A DNA stretch of 6,627 bases from an uncultured Pseudomonadota bacterium. Its GTDB lineage: Bacteria > Pseudomonadota > Gammaproteobacteria > Burkholderiales > Nitrosomonadaceae. The DNA lies in NCBI GenBank assembly GCA_903957805.1, contig CAJBQQ010000265.1, forward strand, positions 1-6,627, read 5' to 3'. Below are positions 6,385 through 6,627 of this stretch, piece by piece; the stretch's first letter is position 1, and each line of letters begins with the position of its first letter. The notes beneath the pieces are model-generated. The model did not search any database and was not told where the DNA came from. It worked only from the letters and a program-made list of their open reading frames with translations. A program made the position numbers and the translations under genes.

Positions 6385-6391
6385 CCTCCTT
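6385..6391 (-). promoter_or_regulatory. Strong ribosome-binding site of the CopZ-like gene
   Basis: The minus strand reads AAGGAGG here, a full match to the anti-Shine-Dalgarno core, seven bases before ATG 6377. It lies between the ATPase stop (6399-6401) and the chaperone start. It suggests that the chaperone is translated more strongly than its neighbours, which would give many chaperones per pump (inference). Confidence 0.8.
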
Positions 6392-6398
6392 TCAATCG

Positions 6399-6627
6399 TT
6401 ATGGTCCTGGTTTCCAGCGTTTCAGAAGTAATGAGTTGCTCACCACTGACACTGAACTCATTGCCATTGCCGCACCTGCAATCACTGGATTGAGGAGCCC
6501 TGCGGCAGCGAGTGGAATGCCAAGAATGTTGTAGATGAAGGCAAAGAAAAGGTTCTGGCGGATTTTACTCAGTGTTGCTCGCGAGAGCGAGATCGCATCG
6601 GCCGCACTCATTAGATCATTACGCATC
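6399..6627 (-). CDS. copA: Copper-translocating P1B-type ATPase, C-terminal fragment cut by the right edge
   Basis: Only the last 75 residues are present; the gene enters from beyond the right edge, so the Met at 6626 is internal. The fragment holds the segment after the P domain (LMSAADAISLSRATLSKIRQ) and the last two membrane helices. FFAFIYNILGIPLAA carries the Tyr-Asn pair of the seventh helix, and AGAAMAMSSVSVVSNS carries the MxxSS motif of the eighth. These are the Cu(I)-site residues of the CopA/P1B-1 class. Inner-membrane CopA pumps export Cu(I) from the cytoplasm using ATP. A CcoI/FixI-type pump for cytochrome oxidase assembly shares these motifs and is less likely next to a CopZ-like gene. 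The short KRWKPGP tail after the last helix is normal for the family. TAA stop at 6399-6401, 21 bases before the chaperone gene. Confidence 0.9.
   Translation of the reverse strand, partial: MRNDLMSAADAISLSRATLSKIRQNLFFAFIYNILGIPLAAAGLLNPVIAGAAMAMSSVSVVSNSLLLKRWKPGP

Overview
This window is protein-coding bacterial chromosome from a Gram-negative proteobacterium. LptD (outer-membrane LPS insertion) and Mpl (murein-peptide recycling) together require an LPS outer membrane and a proteobacterial peptidoglycan-recycling route. The LptD sequence style and the RpfE/COG4255-type protein point to a betaproteobacterium. A Nitrosomonadales-like organism is my best guess, but it is recognition from memory, not a search. 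Base composition looks balanced and no mobile element, CRISPR array, tRNA or rRNA was seen.

Layout. (1) Positions 1-2475, minus strand: a long, uninterrupted lptD reading frame that runs off the left edge, so its C-terminal end is missing. It is the largest gene here; every plus-strand ORF over it is a shadow. (2) Positions 2476-2862: divergent intergenic region with candidate promoters for both directions, a pair of G6 tracts, a hairpin over the lptD ATG, and an in-frame open stretch that leaves the true lptD start uncertain. (3) Positions 2863-3501, plus: a histidine-phosphatase (phosphoglycerate-mutase-like) protein. (4) Positions 3649-4998, plus: mpl, starting at a TTG with a good Shine-Dalgarno, just after a possible weak terminator. 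(5) Positions 5048-6124, minus: an RpfE/COG4255-type protein convergent with mpl. (6) Positions 6171-6377, minus: a 68-residue CopZ-like copper chaperone. (7) Positions 6399-6627, minus: the C-terminal end of a CopA-type copper P1B-ATPase that enters from the right edge.

How they work together. The left half is a cell-envelope neighbourhood: LptD places LPS in the outer leaflet and Mpl recycles murein tripeptide, with a phosphatase of unknown substrate between them. The right half is a minus-strand copper-homeostasis unit: the ATPase exports Cu(I), the chaperone carries Cu(I), and the RpfE-like protein follows downstream and may share the transcript. I see no clear novel defence or mobile system. 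The points most worth a second look are the lptD translation-initiation region, the duplicated segment and reduced cysteine set in LptD, and the RpfE-like protein behind the copper genes.
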